64,000 nucleotides of DNA from JAAGZL01 sp050291725 (GCA_050291725.1 JBNKKH010000003.1:43974-107973); one strand, 5' to 3'; shown: positions 18,201-27,233, counted from the stretch's first letter. Made by a program: numbers and translations. Notes: a model not told the origin generated them from the sequence alone.

Positions 18201-18508
18201 CAGGAATTATTGTGCGTAACTCCATCCTGTTAGTGGACTTTATCAATCAGCAAGTGCGCGCAGGTGAACCACTGGAGACGGCGGTAATCAACTCGGCGGT
18301 GGTGCGGGCCAAGCCCATTATCCTGACCGCCATCGCTGCCATGGCTGGTGCCTTTTTTATCCTGGATGATCCAATCTTTAGCGGTCTTGCGGTATCGTTA
18401 ATCTTTGGCCTGTTTGTATCAACCGCCTTAACCCTGATTGTGATTCCAGTGGTCTATTATGCGACGATGCAGACGCGAGTAAACCAGATTAAGAATAGTT
18501 TGGGGTGA
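15266..18508 (+). CDS. RND family efflux transporter permease
   Basis: A 1080-residue proton-driven inner membrane pump. The architecture is typical: one membrane helix at the N-terminus, a large periplasmic loop, six more helices (residues about 350-530), then the same pattern repeated with a second membrane block at about 910-1070. GILVDDAIVVVENIHRRI in the fourth helix carries the aspartate pair of the proton relay. The sequence resembles the acriflavin-resistance branch starting with TPREEEPQI, for which substrates are mostly unknown. It follows the adaptor gene in a two-gene operon. Confidence 0.93.
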   Translation: MVNKMGISGRIADSFLTTSITPLLALVGLLLGVFAVMITPREEEPQIDVTFANIFIPFPGATAPEIESLVATPAEQAMSEIDGVKHIYSTSRPGMAVLTVRFEVGVKRSDAILRLYNKVYSNQDWLPPSLGVIQPIIKPMGIDDVPIVTATLWSDDAKTGGYELGQVAHAIEAELKRVPGTRNIYTVGAPERVVSVLLDPQALAGYNINLNQLQQALSAANAVRDNLSITNDNQEVLIQSGTFLTSPEQVGDLVVGLQDGIPVYLRDVATIKHGPDQPSQYVWIGSGPGSSNQTLSNSDSLPAVTIAIAKKPGTNAVDIANAVIERFEQLDGIFIPDGVHASITRNYGATADAKAKKLISKLVFATASVVLLVMFALGWREAIIVGTAVVITLAITLFASWAWGFTLNRVSLFALIFSIGILVDDAIVVVENIHRRISNGAKNLLEAIPEAVDEVGGPTILATFTVIAALMPMAFVSGLMGPYMSPIPINASMGMLISLLVAFILTPWLTNKALANTAHGHSEQSEEIDKSSSLYKTFYRLMQPFIEPNGGARKRRLLLASLIGLIALSILLVVSKAVVMKMLPFDNKSEFQVILDMPEGTSLEQTARVLNDIGGYLKTVPEVTNYQAYAGTSAPISFNGLVRQYYLREAPNLGDIQVNLLDKHERDRKSHEIALDVRKPIQDIAAKYQGNVKIVELPPGPPVMSPLVAEVYGLDYEGQIGIAKQVREQFSQTEDVIDVDDSVEFPADKLLIQVDRTKAALLGVSQDSITQAMATVIDGSDMTYLHGKHMKYAVPIRVKYAEADKSNLQQLLSLKVTSMSGESVPLSEIVKVIPSKREHSIQHKDLLPVVYVTGDMAGDTDSPLYGMFAISETLDEKNMLEQWFIYQPENPYSYSLKWDGEWQITYDTFRDMGIAYSVGLLLIYLLVVAQFRSYLVPLIIMAPIPLTIIGIMPGHALLHMFTGSTQFTATSMIGMIALAGIIVRNSILLVDFINQQVRAGEPLETAVINSAVVRAKPIILTAIAAMAGAFFILDDPIFSGLAVSLIFGLFVSTALTLIVIPVVYYATMQTRVNQIKNSLG

Positions 18509-18821
18509 TTTTGATATTGTCAGTTTGACGTTGTCTGCGAATGTAGGAACCGTGTCCTCTGGTCGATATTATTTTAGCCGCAAATAGACGCCAATCACCG
18601 CAAAAACTGGCAAATAAGTTTTTGCCATCCCCGCGCAGGCGGGACAAAAGCGCGTTGAACGCCCGTCAGGGCGGCCCGAAGGGTGAGCGTAGCGAATAAT
18701 CCAGGTTCTTTTAGGTAATATGGGTAATCAGTTTCTCAGCCCTTAACCCACGCAGCCTTTTTCTTTTTCAGAGCATGGGCGACGAAGCTTTTATCGCCCT
18801 GAGGACTGGGCACCTACGGCG
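18509..18821. other. intergenic region without genes, containing a palindromic repeat
   Basis: This 313-base gap separates the convergent RND and TraB genes. A short inverted repeat GGCAAA...TTTGCC is at 18609-18626, and a GC-rich repeat block spans about 18629-18716. No coding pattern, tRNA or promoter was recognised in the rest. Confidence 0.7.
18629..18716. repeat. REP-like extragenic palindromic repeat
   Basis: A chain of short hairpins: CCCGC-gca-GGCGGG, GCCC-gtca-GGGC and CCC-gaa-GGG, followed by AGCGTAGCGAATAATCCAGG. The CCCGAAGGG and GAATAATCC blocks recur, in inverse orientation, in the element at 7457-7535. Placement between convergent genes is common for REP-type elements. Confidence 0.55.
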
Positions 18822-20021
18822 CTACGATCCCGCCAACTGCTCAAAAATCTTAAACCCAGCAACATAGGTCCCAACCGCAGAACCCAGTGTACTAAATAGA
18901 AACACCAACAAGGTGCGGGAAACTCGATTGTGCCACCAACCTTTGAGGTGGGTAGTGTCATGCCGCAGCTCGCTAAAATCCCCTACTCTAGGTTTGCGCA
19001 GGTATATCTCAACCGCCGCAGTGGCCATGCCAGCCCCCACTGTGGGATTAAGGGATGTGAGAGGCGCAGCCAAAAAGGCGGCAATGGTGGTAAGAGGATG
19101 GGCACCAGCAATCAGCGCTCCCAGGGCGGAAAGACCGCCGTTGATCAGCACCCAATCTACAACCATCCCCCAGCCTAGCTCACTACTGCGAGAGAAGCCA
19201 AGAGCAAAACCAGAAAGAATCAGGGCCACTATGATCCAGGGGATAAACTTGGGCCACTTTTTTGGTACTGGCAGAGAATCCAGCTCTGCTACCATCTGTT
19301 TTGGGTTATCGACACCCTGCTCCAGATAGCGTTTAATCCCTTGCATGTGACCCGCCCCAACCACAGCCAGGATACTCTTGTGGCCCTGGGCCTGCATATC
19401 GTCAACCAGACGGGCGGCCATGTAACGATCACGCTCATCTATCAGCGGCAAATAGAGATCTTTGCGATTCTCAGCAAACTCAGCGAAGGTGGTCTCCAAA
19501 ATATCGCCCTCTTTCAGGCGTTCTACCTCTGCCTCATCCACATCATCCTTGGTTATCATGCTGACCAGCAGACCAGCAAACAGATTAAGACGCTGCCACC
19601 AGGGAACATTGCTGGCCACACGTTTCAAAGTAATGCCAATCTCGCGGTCGATCAGCAGTACCGGGCTATGGTTTTCCTGGGCATATTTAACCGCCTCGCG
19701 CTGCTCAGCTCCGGGCTCAATATCAAACTGTTCTGCCAAGCGCTGCTGGTAGGCCCCAAGGGCAAGATTGGCAACTACCATGGTGCCCTTACCCTCTTGC
19801 AGGACTTTGAACAGGTCCATATTAGCCAGGGTATCCGGGTCGATAATGGCATTGTATCTACTGGGACATAACTCAACTGCTACAGCGTCGTACTCACCAG
19901 TGTGCAGTAGCTCTCGCACCTTATCGGCGCTAGCGCGGGATACATGAGCGGTTCCGAGGAGAGTGATCTTTCCCTCTCCAATCTGTAACTCGACCTGTGG
20001 TTCTTCCTGCTCGTGATTCAT
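18822..20021 (-). CDS. TraB/PrgY family protein
   Basis: A 399-residue protein of the TraB family (PrgY of enterococcal plasmids, TIKI-like fold). The N-terminal domain has ITLLGTAHVSRASADKV (about residues 19-35), VELCPSRYN and AVVGAGHMQGIK near residue 220, the conserved GTAH/VELC/GAGH motifs. Several membrane segments follow residue 255. Members are thought to be membrane-bound metalloprotease-like proteins; in Gram-negative chromosomes the role is unknown. It stands alone, on the opposite strand from the RND genes. Confidence 0.88.
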   Translation of the reverse strand: MNHEQEEPQVELQIGEGKITLLGTAHVSRASADKVRELLHTGEYDAVAVELCPSRYNAIIDPDTLANMDLFKVLQEGKGTMVVANLALGAYQQRLAEQFDIEPGAEQREAVKYAQENHSPVLLIDREIGITLKRVASNVPWWQRLNLFAGLLVSMITKDDVDEAEVERLKEGDILETTFAEFAENRKDLYLPLIDERDRYMAARLVDDMQAQGHKSILAVVGAGHMQGIKRYLEQGVDNPKQMVAELDSLPVPKKWPKFIPWIIVALILSGFALGFSRSSELGWGMVVDWVLINGGLSALGALIAGAHPLTTIAAFLAAPLTSLNPTVGAGMATAAVEIYLRKPRVGDFSELRHDTTHLKGWWHNRVSRTLLVFLFSTLGSAVGTYVAGFKIFEQLAGS

Positions 20022-20182
20022 GCAACCTACTCAATTACGCCTTATAGGGCGAGATAAAAGTGACGTATCATAACAGCATGGACTGCTTTTCCTATAGAAA
20101 ATAGTGAATCTTGCACTAGATCAAGTGCCGATACTGGCATAACATGGGACCCATCATCTACAACAAAAAAACGGAATAGATC

Positions 20183-20605
20183 ATGCTGAATGTTCGAAGG
20201 GTATTTCTGGTAATGGCCTTAGCCCTGTTATTTACAGGCTGCGAATCACTATCCCCTATGAAGGCGTTTAAAGATAAGAGTAAACAGGACTCACTTACTA
20301 AAACTCTACACAGCTATGAGTTAACTGTGCGCTGGGGAGATTTGGCACAGATGTACACTTTTCTCGAGCCAGATCTAGCGAGGAAGACCGAACGGCAGGA
20401 GAATCTTAAAAATATTCGGGTAACCAGCTATGAAACCATAAAAGGGCCTGCCGGAATCTCTGGAACCCAAGTATTACAAACTGTTCAAATTCTCTACCTA
20501 TATGAAGACAGACAGATACAGAAAACCCTGACAGATAACCAAGAGTGGACCTATTATCCAGAGAGCAAAGAGTGGCGCAGGACTAACCCCATACCAAGAC
20601 TCTAA
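20183..20605 (+). CDS. hypothetical lipoprotein
   Basis: A 140-residue protein with a lipoprotein signal: hydrophobic residues 8-18 and the lipobox LLFTGC, cysteine at about residue 20. The mature part is soluble, with an NTF2-like flavour (ELTVRWGDLAQMYTFLEPDL), but I cannot assign a family firmly. It is six bases ahead of the AI-2E family permease gene on the same strand, so they are probably cotranscribed. A degenerate FNR-like site (TTGCACTAGATCAA, 20111-20124) lies about 60 bases upstream; this is weak. Confidence 0.75.
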   Translation: MLNVRRVFLVMALALLFTGCESLSPMKAFKDKSKQDSLTKTLHSYELTVRWGDLAQMYTFLEPDLARKTERQENLKNIRVTSYETIKGPAGISGTQVLQTVQILYLYEDRQIQKTLTDNQEWTYYPESKEWRRTNPIPRL

Positions 20606-20611
20606 TCTCAC

Positions 20612-21649
20612 ATGAATAAGGAAATATCCATACCACAAGGTAGCCACATACTGCTAACCATGGCAGCCTTTGTGGTAGTGGTAGCAGGCGTGCGTGAGGC
20701 ACGGGAACTGCTGGTACCTTTTCTATTATCTGCTTTTATTGCCATCATCGCTGCTCCGCCGCTGTTTTATTTGAAGCGCAAGAAGATTCATACGGGGATT
20801 GCCTTGGCCCTAGTGATCGGGCTGGTTGTGATTGCAGCAGTTATGCTGGGAGTGCTGGTAGGTAACTCCATTGAAGATTTCTCCGCTCAACTACCTTTCT
20901 ACCAGGAACGACTTAATGCCATCACCGCAGGAGTGCTTACCTGGCTATCAGACACAGGGATAGACATTCCGAAACATACTGCCTCAACTCTTTTAGACCC
21001 AGCCAAAGCGATGAAGATGGCGGCTGTTGGCTTGAGCAGTCTGGGCGGAATACTGACCAATACATTTTTGATCCTGCTAACTGTTATCTTCATTCTGCTA
21101 GAGGCAGCCAGCTTTCCTACCAAGCTGGAAGCAATACTAAAAAATCCCGACAGCGGCCTGAGTCGCTTTCAGGACTTTCTAGATAATATAAACAGCTATA
21201 TGGCCATCAAAACCGCTACCAGTGCTCTTACCGGCATACTGGTAGGCCTGTGGCTCTGGGGAGTTGGCCTAGACTATCCAGTACTCTGGGGCATGCTTGC
21301 CTTTTTACTTAATTTTGTCCCCAGCATTGGCTCTATACTGGCATCTGTTCCTGCACTGCTGTTAGCCCTTATTCAATTGGGAATTACCGGAACCCTATGG
21401 TCCCTCTTGGGTTATGTACTAATTAATGTTGTCGTTGGAAATATAATAGAACCACGCTTTATGGGGCGCGGCCTGGGACTTTCTACCTTGGTTGTATTTA
21501 TCTCCCTGGTGTTCTGGGGCTGGATTCTTGGTCCGGTTGGAATGTTCCTTTCAGTACCTCTAACCATGATGATCAAGATATCCCTAGATAGCAGTGATGA
21601 AACCAGATGGATTGCCATCCTGCTGGGGCCTGAGGTAGAACATAAATGA
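20612..21649 (+). CDS. AI-2E family transporter
   Basis: A 345-residue inner membrane protein with about seven or eight hydrophobic segments, including the conserved C-terminal region (VPSIGSILASVPALLLALI and NIIEPRFMGRGLGLSTLVVF) typical of the AI-2E/PerM/YdiK family. Some members export autoinducer-2 and others act as sodium/proton antiporters, so the substrate is not predicted. The gene lies between the lipoprotein gene and the next unknown gene; its stop overlaps the next start by four bases (ATGA). Confidence 0.92.
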   Translation: MNKEISIPQGSHILLTMAAFVVVVAGVREARELLVPFLLSAFIAIIAAPPLFYLKRKKIHTGIALALVIGLVVIAAVMLGVLVGNSIEDFSAQLPFYQERLNAITAGVLTWLSDTGIDIPKHTASTLLDPAKAMKMAAVGLSSLGGILTNTFLILLTVIFILLEAASFPTKLEAILKNPDSGLSRFQDFLDNINSYMAIKTATSALTGILVGLWLWGVGLDYPVLWGMLAFLLNFVPSIGSILASVPALLLALIQLGITGTLWSLLGYVLINVVVGNIIEPRFMGRGLGLSTLVVFISLVFWGWILGPVGMFLSVPLTMMIKISLDSSDETRWIAILLGPEVEHK

Positions 21650-22335
21650 ACCTGACATTCAGCCAACATCCTGGACGCATCGAACGCCATTTGCTCCGCA
21701 AATACAACAACCCTCTGTTCCCCGAATCCGAACGAACAATAACTCCGCAACAGTTGTCGGAAGCGCAACGCCTAGATCACGAAGAGCTAGTTGAGTTTAT
21801 TGGTGGATTTAGAGCCTTGGTTCAAAAAACAGTAGAGCTTAAGAACAATGAAGAGGCAGATGTAATTCTTGGAATTAAAGAGCAACTAGACATGGCCTAT
21901 GAACAGGCTTCTGGCCTGACAGATGATCAGTCCGAAACCAAGGACGCGATAAAAAAACTCACCCAGATTATTATGCACACCATCAGTTCAAATGCAGCAG
22001 GCGACCGCACTGCCCAGGAAGAGCTAAGACAGGAACAGGAGGCACGCACTGCTCACTACTCTCTACTGCAACATCCTATAGTTGCTGACCTGCTACATCC
22101 TGAATCACCCATTACGGAACTAGAGTTAGCGCCTACCCTGCTAAGTGAAAGCTCACAGGGGCTACAATCTGCACTAGAGCTGTTTGATGACGCCCAATTG
22201 CAAATCATTTGTGAGGACGGAAGCGAACTGCTGAAACGCCTGGAAGCGGAGGGAGAAGACACTGAACAAGCCAAACAACGCCTAACTGAAATAGGAACCA
22301 AACTGACCGAAGGTGCTTGCGGAGCAGCAAACTAG
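21646..22335 (+). CDS. hypothetical protein, helical
   Basis: A 229-residue protein I do not recognise. It lacks a signal peptide and membrane segments and is rich in Glu, Gln, Leu and Ala, suggesting a mostly helical, partly coiled-coil cytosolic protein. The N-terminus has a compact conserved-looking stretch (FSQHPGRIERHLLRKYNNP). Its ATG overlaps the stop of the AI-2E gene (ATGA), which strongly supports it as a real, coupled gene. It precedes the MoxR-type ATPase gene by 79 bases. Confidence 0.75.
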   Translation: MNLTFSQHPGRIERHLLRKYNNPLFPESERTITPQQLSEAQRLDHEELVEFIGGFRALVQKTVELKNNEEADVILGIKEQLDMAYEQASGLTDDQSETKDAIKKLTQIIMHTISSNAAGDRTAQEELRQEQEARTAHYSLLQHPIVADLLHPESPITELELAPTLLSESSQGLQSALELFDDAQLQIICEDGSELLKRLEAEGEDTEQAKQRLTEIGTKLTEGACGAAN

Positions 22336-22414
22336 TATTTTTTACTTATCAACCGATAGCATACAAATTTCCCCAACTCCCTCCAGCAACACCCTATACT
22401 TACAGTATTTGCAT

Positions 22415-23332
22415 ATGAAAAAGCTACTAGATCAAACAATTCTTAGAGCTGGCGAAATCCTTTTGGGTAAGGAGCGAGTATTACGCCTAGCATTAGCCTG
22501 CGTGCTGGCGAAAGGACATCTACTAATAGAAGACCTACCAGGCGTAGGTAAAACCACCTTAGCTCATCTACTGGCACGTCTTCTGGGAATGCAATATCAA
22601 CGCATTCAGTTCACCAGTGACATGTTGCCTGCGGACATAATTGGGGTTTCCATATATGACCGAAAACAGGAGGAGTTCCGCTTTCATCCAGGCCCCATAT
22701 TTTCCCAACTGGTACTGGCTGATGAGATAAACCGCGCCACCCCAAAGGCCCAGAGCGCACTGCTGGAGGCGATGGAAGAGCGCCAGGTAACCGTAGAGGG
22801 GGAGACCAGAAAGCTACCTCAACCTTTCTTTGTGATTGCCACCCAGAATCCTTCTTACCAGATCGGCACCTTCCCCCTACCGGAGTCACAACTGGACCGT
22901 TTTCTGATGCGAGTAGAGATAGGATATCCCGATACAAAATCGGAACGTGATCTGCTCATCGGAACCGACCGAAGAGATATGCTTGAAGCCATAACCCCCT
23001 GTTTAGACATGGATCAACTAGCGACCATACAAAAGGAAGTAGAGGGTATTTTTGTTTCCGAAGCACTGCTGGACTATTGCCAAGCACTGCTTGAGTTCAG
23101 CCGCACCAGCCCCAGATTTCATCATGGGCTATCGCCACGTGCTGGCCTAGCGTTGTTACGCAACGCCCGCGCCTGGGCCCTGCTAGAAGGGCGCGACAAA
23201 GTCATACCAGAGGATATCCAGGCTGTGCTTACGTCAACCGTAGGCCACCGTCTGCACTCAACATCCGACACCGGGGTAAACGAAGGTGATCAGCTTGCCC
23301 TGCATCTGCTCGAATCTGTCCCAATACCCTAA
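22415..23332 (+). CDS. MoxR-type AAA ATPase
   Basis: A chaperone-like AAA+ ATPase of the MoxR family. Walker A is DLPGVGKTTLAHLL, Walker B is LADEINRATPKAQSALLEAM, sensor 1 is VIATQNPSYQIGTFPLPE, and the arginine-rich lid follows. I chose the ATG at 22415 (305 residues), which fits the family length; a GTG at 22313 would add 34 residues and overlap the upstream gene. With the two following genes it makes the common MoxR-DUF58-transglutaminase cassette, proposed to help fold or insert metal into envelope proteins; the target here is unknown. Confidence 0.93.
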   Translation: MKKLLDQTILRAGEILLGKERVLRLALACVLAKGHLLIEDLPGVGKTTLAHLLARLLGMQYQRIQFTSDMLPADIIGVSIYDRKQEEFRFHPGPIFSQLVLADEINRATPKAQSALLEAMEERQVTVEGETRKLPQPFFVIATQNPSYQIGTFPLPESQLDRFLMRVEIGYPDTKSERDLLIGTDRRDMLEAITPCLDMDQLATIQKEVEGIFVSEALLDYCQALLEFSRTSPRFHHGLSPRAGLALLRNARAWALLEGRDKVIPEDIQAVLTSTVGHRLHSTSDTGVNEGDQLALHLLESVPIP

Positions 23333-23343
23333 CCTCTAGACTA

Positions 23344-24288
23344 ATGTTTAAACTGCCTGAGCGTATACTTCGAATCAATAGACAAGACCCCACCGGGGCA
23401 GTGAAGATAGCCCCTCGACAGATATATATACTGCCAACACGCTACGGAGTTATCTACGCAATACTACTACTGCTGCTCCTGATTGGCTCCATAAACTACG
23501 GCAATAACCTAGCATTTATTCTTACCTTTTTGCTGGCCGGACTCGGAGTTGTCGCTATTCTGCATACCTGGCGCAACTTAGCAGGCTTAGAGCTAATACC
23601 TGGAACCAATAACCCAGTGTTTGCGGGACAGACCGCTAGTTTCGAACTCCACTTAAAAAACAGCCGCAACAGTGAAAGACCAAATATAAAACTGCACACG
23701 TCAAAACAATACTCGGCAACTACCGATCTTGGTAGCAACTGCAGAGACAGCATAAAGTTATTTCAAGTGTCAAAAGAGCGAGGAATACTCAACCTGAGCA
23801 GAGTAACCGTCTCCACCAGCTATCCACTAGGTCTGTTACGTGCCTGGAGTTATGTGGCTCTGGATACAACCTGCTTAGTCTACCCTAAGCCAGCTAGTAG
23901 CAGACCACCACCCACCAGCTCAGACTATGACCATAGCAGCAGTGGCGTCAAGGGCGTAGGGGTAGATGACTTTATAGGAATTCGTGCATATAGAGCGGGA
24001 GACACACCAAAACAGATCCACTGGAAGGCTCTCGCCAGCGAACGTGGATTACAAACTAAACAGTTTGGAGGAGATAGGGCTGATCGTGTCTGGCTAGAGT
24101 GGCAAAGCATGCCGGGAACTGAGGTAGAAGAGCGGCTTAGCCGCATGTGCCGGGGAGTTCTAGATGCCTGTGATCATGGGCAGAAGTTTGGACTACGTAT
24201 ACCGGGTAGCGAAATCAAACCCAACCACGGGCAGGCTCATCGCCATAAATGTCTTGCCGCCCTGGCAATGTTTAAAGAAACAGAATAA
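23344..24288 (+). CDS. DUF58 domain protein
   Basis: A 314-residue protein with two hydrophobic segments near residues 35-80 and a C-terminal DUF58 domain marked by DDFIGIRAYRAGDTPKQIHW. The domain resembles von Willebrand A-type folds. It sits 11 bases after the moxR-type gene, and its TAA stop overlaps the following ATG by one base, so the three genes are one operon. Members partner with MoxR ATPases; biochemical function is not established. Confidence 0.92.
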   Translation: MFKLPERILRINRQDPTGAVKIAPRQIYILPTRYGVIYAILLLLLLIGSINYGNNLAFILTFLLAGLGVVAILHTWRNLAGLELIPGTNNPVFAGQTASFELHLKNSRNSERPNIKLHTSKQYSATTDLGSNCRDSIKLFQVSKERGILNLSRVTVSTSYPLGLLRAWSYVALDTTCLVYPKPASSRPPPTSSDYDHSSSGVKGVGVDDFIGIRAYRAGDTPKQIHWKALASERGLQTKQFGGDRADRVWLEWQSMPGTEVEERLSRMCRGVLDACDHGQKFGLRIPGSEIKPNHGQAHRHKCLAALAMFKETE

Positions 24289-26264
24289 TGCACTCTGATA
24301 AACACCCACTGAATCGCGGCATGCTTATCTCCCTGATAATTCTGATTACAGCAGCGGCAGCTCCCCACTTTTTACACCTGCATATTTGGATCACTATATT
24401 TTTTATAGCATCAGTAGCCTTGCGTGTTGCTTCCATAATCCAACCTCGACTACTTCCGGGCAAATTTACGGTGTTCATCCTGGCTCTGCTCGGGCTGGTA
24501 AACGTTACTATTAACCACCCAATACTATTCAGCGGTGAAACTGCCGTTGCCCTTATGACATCTATGGTGGGACTTAAGCTACTGGAGGTCCACAGCCGAA
24601 GAGATCTATTCATTGTGGTATTCGTTGGCTACTTCTTACTAGCCACTCAGTTCCTGTTTAACCAGCAGATTTACATGGTGGTCCTGGTGCTAATCCTAAC
24701 CACTGCACTCACCGGAGTATTGCTAGAAAACAGCCGCAAACAACCAAGCAATAACCCCATCAAGTCATTCGGTTCTGCATTTATTATGTTACTGCAGGCC
24801 CTGCCCATAATGCTGATACTGTTTATCTTCTTCCCACGGCTATCAGGCCCTCTCTGGTTTATAGATACTAACGAAGTGATTGGCAAGACAGGGCTGAGTG
24901 ACAGCATAACTATGGGCTCAATCAGCAATCTGGTTTTATCCCAGGCAGTGGCTTTTCGGGTGGACTTTACCGACACTGTTCCAGCCCCCCCCAAAAGATA
25001 TTGGCGCGGACCAATACTCTGGGACACTGACGGTAGAAAATGGACTCGTGGCAAATCGATTGCTCACCCACCATCAGAACTACTAAGCAATCAGCCAGAA
25101 ATAACCTACTCTGTAACCCTAGAGCCAACAAACAGTAATTGGATAATGGTCTTAGACTTACCCACTGACATACCTGGTGAAGCAGAGATGTCTGGTGATT
25201 TCATGATTACCCGGCAAAATCCAGTAACAAGACGTCTACGTTACAGTGCCAGTTCCAGTCTAAGTTACAACACTGGACCAATCAGCCCTGAGGAGAAGTC
25301 TCGAGGCCTACAGTTACCGGAGAACATCACTCAACGTATGCGGCAACTGGTACACGAATGGAGTTCAGGCTCTACCAGCAAGCAAGATATCGTAACCAGC
25401 GCTCTAAAACATTTCCGCAATGAGGAGTTTTACTACACTTTGAGACCTCCCCTCCTAGGTAGTAATCCTGTTGATCAATTTATGTTTGAGACCAGACGTG
25501 GATTTTGTGAATATTTCGCATCCAGCTTCACCCTGCTTATGCGTATTGCTGGCATTCCTGCGCGCATTGTAACTGGATATCAGGGTGGGGAGATAAACCC
25601 CATAGGGGGACATCTAATTGTCAGACAGTCTGACGCCCACGCTTGGTCCGAGGTTTGGCTGCAAGGACAAGGGTGGGTCAGGGTTGACCCAACCGCTGCG
25701 GTAGCCCCTGAACGTATTGAGCGCAATTTTGAATTCGACGCCGATTTTGCCAGAGGCCCCATTGGCAGCCCCATAGATTTCAGCGGATTCAAAATAAACT
25801 TCGCAGCTAAACTGATTAAACAACTACGCTGGGGCATGGATGCAATAAATGCCTCTTGGCACCGCTGGGTACTTGGCTATAGCCGCGAACGGCAATCCGC
25901 GCTGATGAACATACTAAGACTAGACTTTCTCAAAGGCCACAAATTAGCCTTTGCTATGGTTGGATTTGCCTCCATTATAGTGTTGATACTTGGCTTTTCG
26001 CTCTGGCACACCAGCAACAGGCTTGCAGACAAAGTTTATGTAGACTATCTACGCTTCTGTAAAAAACTGGCCAAAAAAGGGCTACGACGGGTAGCAACAG
26101 AGGGGCCAAATGATTTTCTACAACGTATTTGTCACAAACGCCCAGACATCGCCCCTGCCGCCACCAAGATTACACGGCTATATCTAGAGCTTAGATATGG
26201 ACAACACCATGAAAAAGAGAGACGTAAGTCACTTAACAAGATGATTAAACAGTTTAGGCCTTGA
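24288..26264 (+). CDS. transglutaminase-like membrane protein (TgpA family)
   Basis: A 658-residue protein with five to six N-terminal membrane helices (residues about 10-185), a periplasmic transglutaminase-like domain and one more helix near residue 560 followed by a cytosolic tail. The catalytic triad is visible: Cys in TRRGFCEYFASSF, His in QSDAHAWSEVW and Asp in GWVRVDPTAA. Pseudomonas TgpA has this form. It is the last gene of the MoxR-DUF58-TgpA operon, which suggests envelope protein modification or quality control. Confidence 0.93.
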   Translation: MHSDKHPLNRGMLISLIILITAAAAPHFLHLHIWITIFFIASVALRVASIIQPRLLPGKFTVFILALLGLVNVTINHPILFSGETAVALMTSMVGLKLLEVHSRRDLFIVVFVGYFLLATQFLFNQQIYMVVLVLILTTALTGVLLENSRKQPSNNPIKSFGSAFIMLLQALPIMLILFIFFPRLSGPLWFIDTNEVIGKTGLSDSITMGSISNLVLSQAVAFRVDFTDTVPAPPKRYWRGPILWDTDGRKWTRGKSIAHPPSELLSNQPEITYSVTLEPTNSNWIMVLDLPTDIPGEAEMSGDFMITRQNPVTRRLRYSASSSLSYNTGPISPEEKSRGLQLPENITQRMRQLVHEWSSGSTSKQDIVTSALKHFRNEEFYYTLRPPLLGSNPVDQFMFETRRGFCEYFASSFTLLMRIAGIPARIVTGYQGGEINPIGGHLIVRQSDAHAWSEVWLQGQGWVRVDPTAAVAPERIERNFEFDADFARGPIGSPIDFSGFKINFAAKLIKQLRWGMDAINASWHRWVLGYSRERQSALMNILRLDFLKGHKLAFAMVGFASIIVLILGFSLWHTSNRLADKVYVDYLRFCKKLAKKGLRRVATEGPNDFLQRICHKRPDIAPAATKITRLYLELRYGQHHEKERRKSLNKMIKQFRP

Positions 26265-26378
26265 TTGAGTGCTACATCTTAACATAGAGTTTTATGTTCG
26301 GATTGAGTCGCCGTCGAAAGCGCAAATACCCTATCAGCCGAACGAACCGGAGTTTTCAGAGCTTGCAAGGAGCACCCA

Positions 26379-27047
26379 ATGGAAAACAGCAAACACGTGA
26401 AAACAATAAAGATAAGCAAGTTAAAGGCTAAGCAGAAAACTATTGAGGTTAACTGGAGCAAAACCGGCAACCCCAAGTTGGTGCAGTTTCTGATCGATAT
26501 TACTCCCAATCTGCTTCATGTAGAACGTTGCTCACTGTTTGTTTACAACCCTGATTCTGACTCTATGTGGCTTTACCGTGGTACCGGCCTTCGGGAATCA
26601 GAGATCGAAGTTCCAAGACTAGGCTCCATGGTAGGAGAGGCTCTAACTAGCGGTACGCACCGCGTATACTCCAATTTAGAAGATAAAGCCGGAACACACG
26701 AAGTCATTGATCTACGAACAGGATTCACCACTAGCAACACCATGTCACTGCCAATATTTTCTCGAACAGGAGATCAAACGATAGGCGCACTACAGGTTTT
26801 GAACAAAAGAAGCCGCGACGGATATACCGCAGAAGATGTAGAGTTGATGTTTCGACTTGCTGATAACATAAATAGATATATTGAGCCAGTTTTTAAACAC
26901 CAGGAAGTCTCACAGCTACTGAGCAAAATAAAGAAGAAAATCAGAGGACTGGAAAACTCTATCGCAAAAGATGGGATTCAACAGCGCCTCAACCAAGAAC
27001 GGGGCGCCTCTATCCAGCAAAATACTCAAAGCGAACGGCTACACTGA
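26379..27047 (+). CDS. GAF domain protein
   Basis: A 222-residue protein whose residues about 25-165 form a GAF domain (LLHVERCSLFVYNPDSDSMW, TMSLPIFSRTGDQTIGALQV), a small-ligand or cyclic nucleotide sensor module. No output domain follows; the C-terminal 60 residues are helical and charged. It may act by protein contact or as a partner of another sensor. The 114-base leader contains GTTCGG (26296-26301) and CCGAAC (26338-26343), able to pair. It is separate from the TgpA operon. The region 27048-27233 downstream shows nothing further. Confidence 0.87.
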   Translation: MENSKHVKTIKISKLKAKQKTIEVNWSKTGNPKLVQFLIDITPNLLHVERCSLFVYNPDSDSMWLYRGTGLRESEIEVPRLGSMVGEALTSGTHRVYSNLEDKAGTHEVIDLRTGFTTSNTMSLPIFSRTGDQTIGALQVLNKRSRDGYTAEDVELMFRLADNINRYIEPVFKHQEVSQLLSKIKKKIRGLENSIAKDGIQQRLNQERGASIQQNTQSERLH

Positions 27048-27233
27048 GTAATATCTAAGCCTGATAGCAGCAGTTAACTCTGCTCGCACCCCTGTTATCC
27101 TTTATATCACTTTTACCCCTGCCTGATTCAGACCAGGCATTAAGCCGTCTTTATCCCCGTATAAAATAGTTGCATTATTTCAATAGGGTATTAGAATAAC
27201 CTACACTTATTTATAGAAAATAGGTGTATTGCA

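Noticed and set aside
19341..19871. 176-codon frame opposite the TraB gene
   Set aside because: Antisense to the conserved TraB domain, without a ribosome-binding site.
20111..20124. FNR box before the lipoprotein gene
   Set aside because: One half-site is good (ATCAA), but the other reads TTGCA, two mismatches; too weak to claim.
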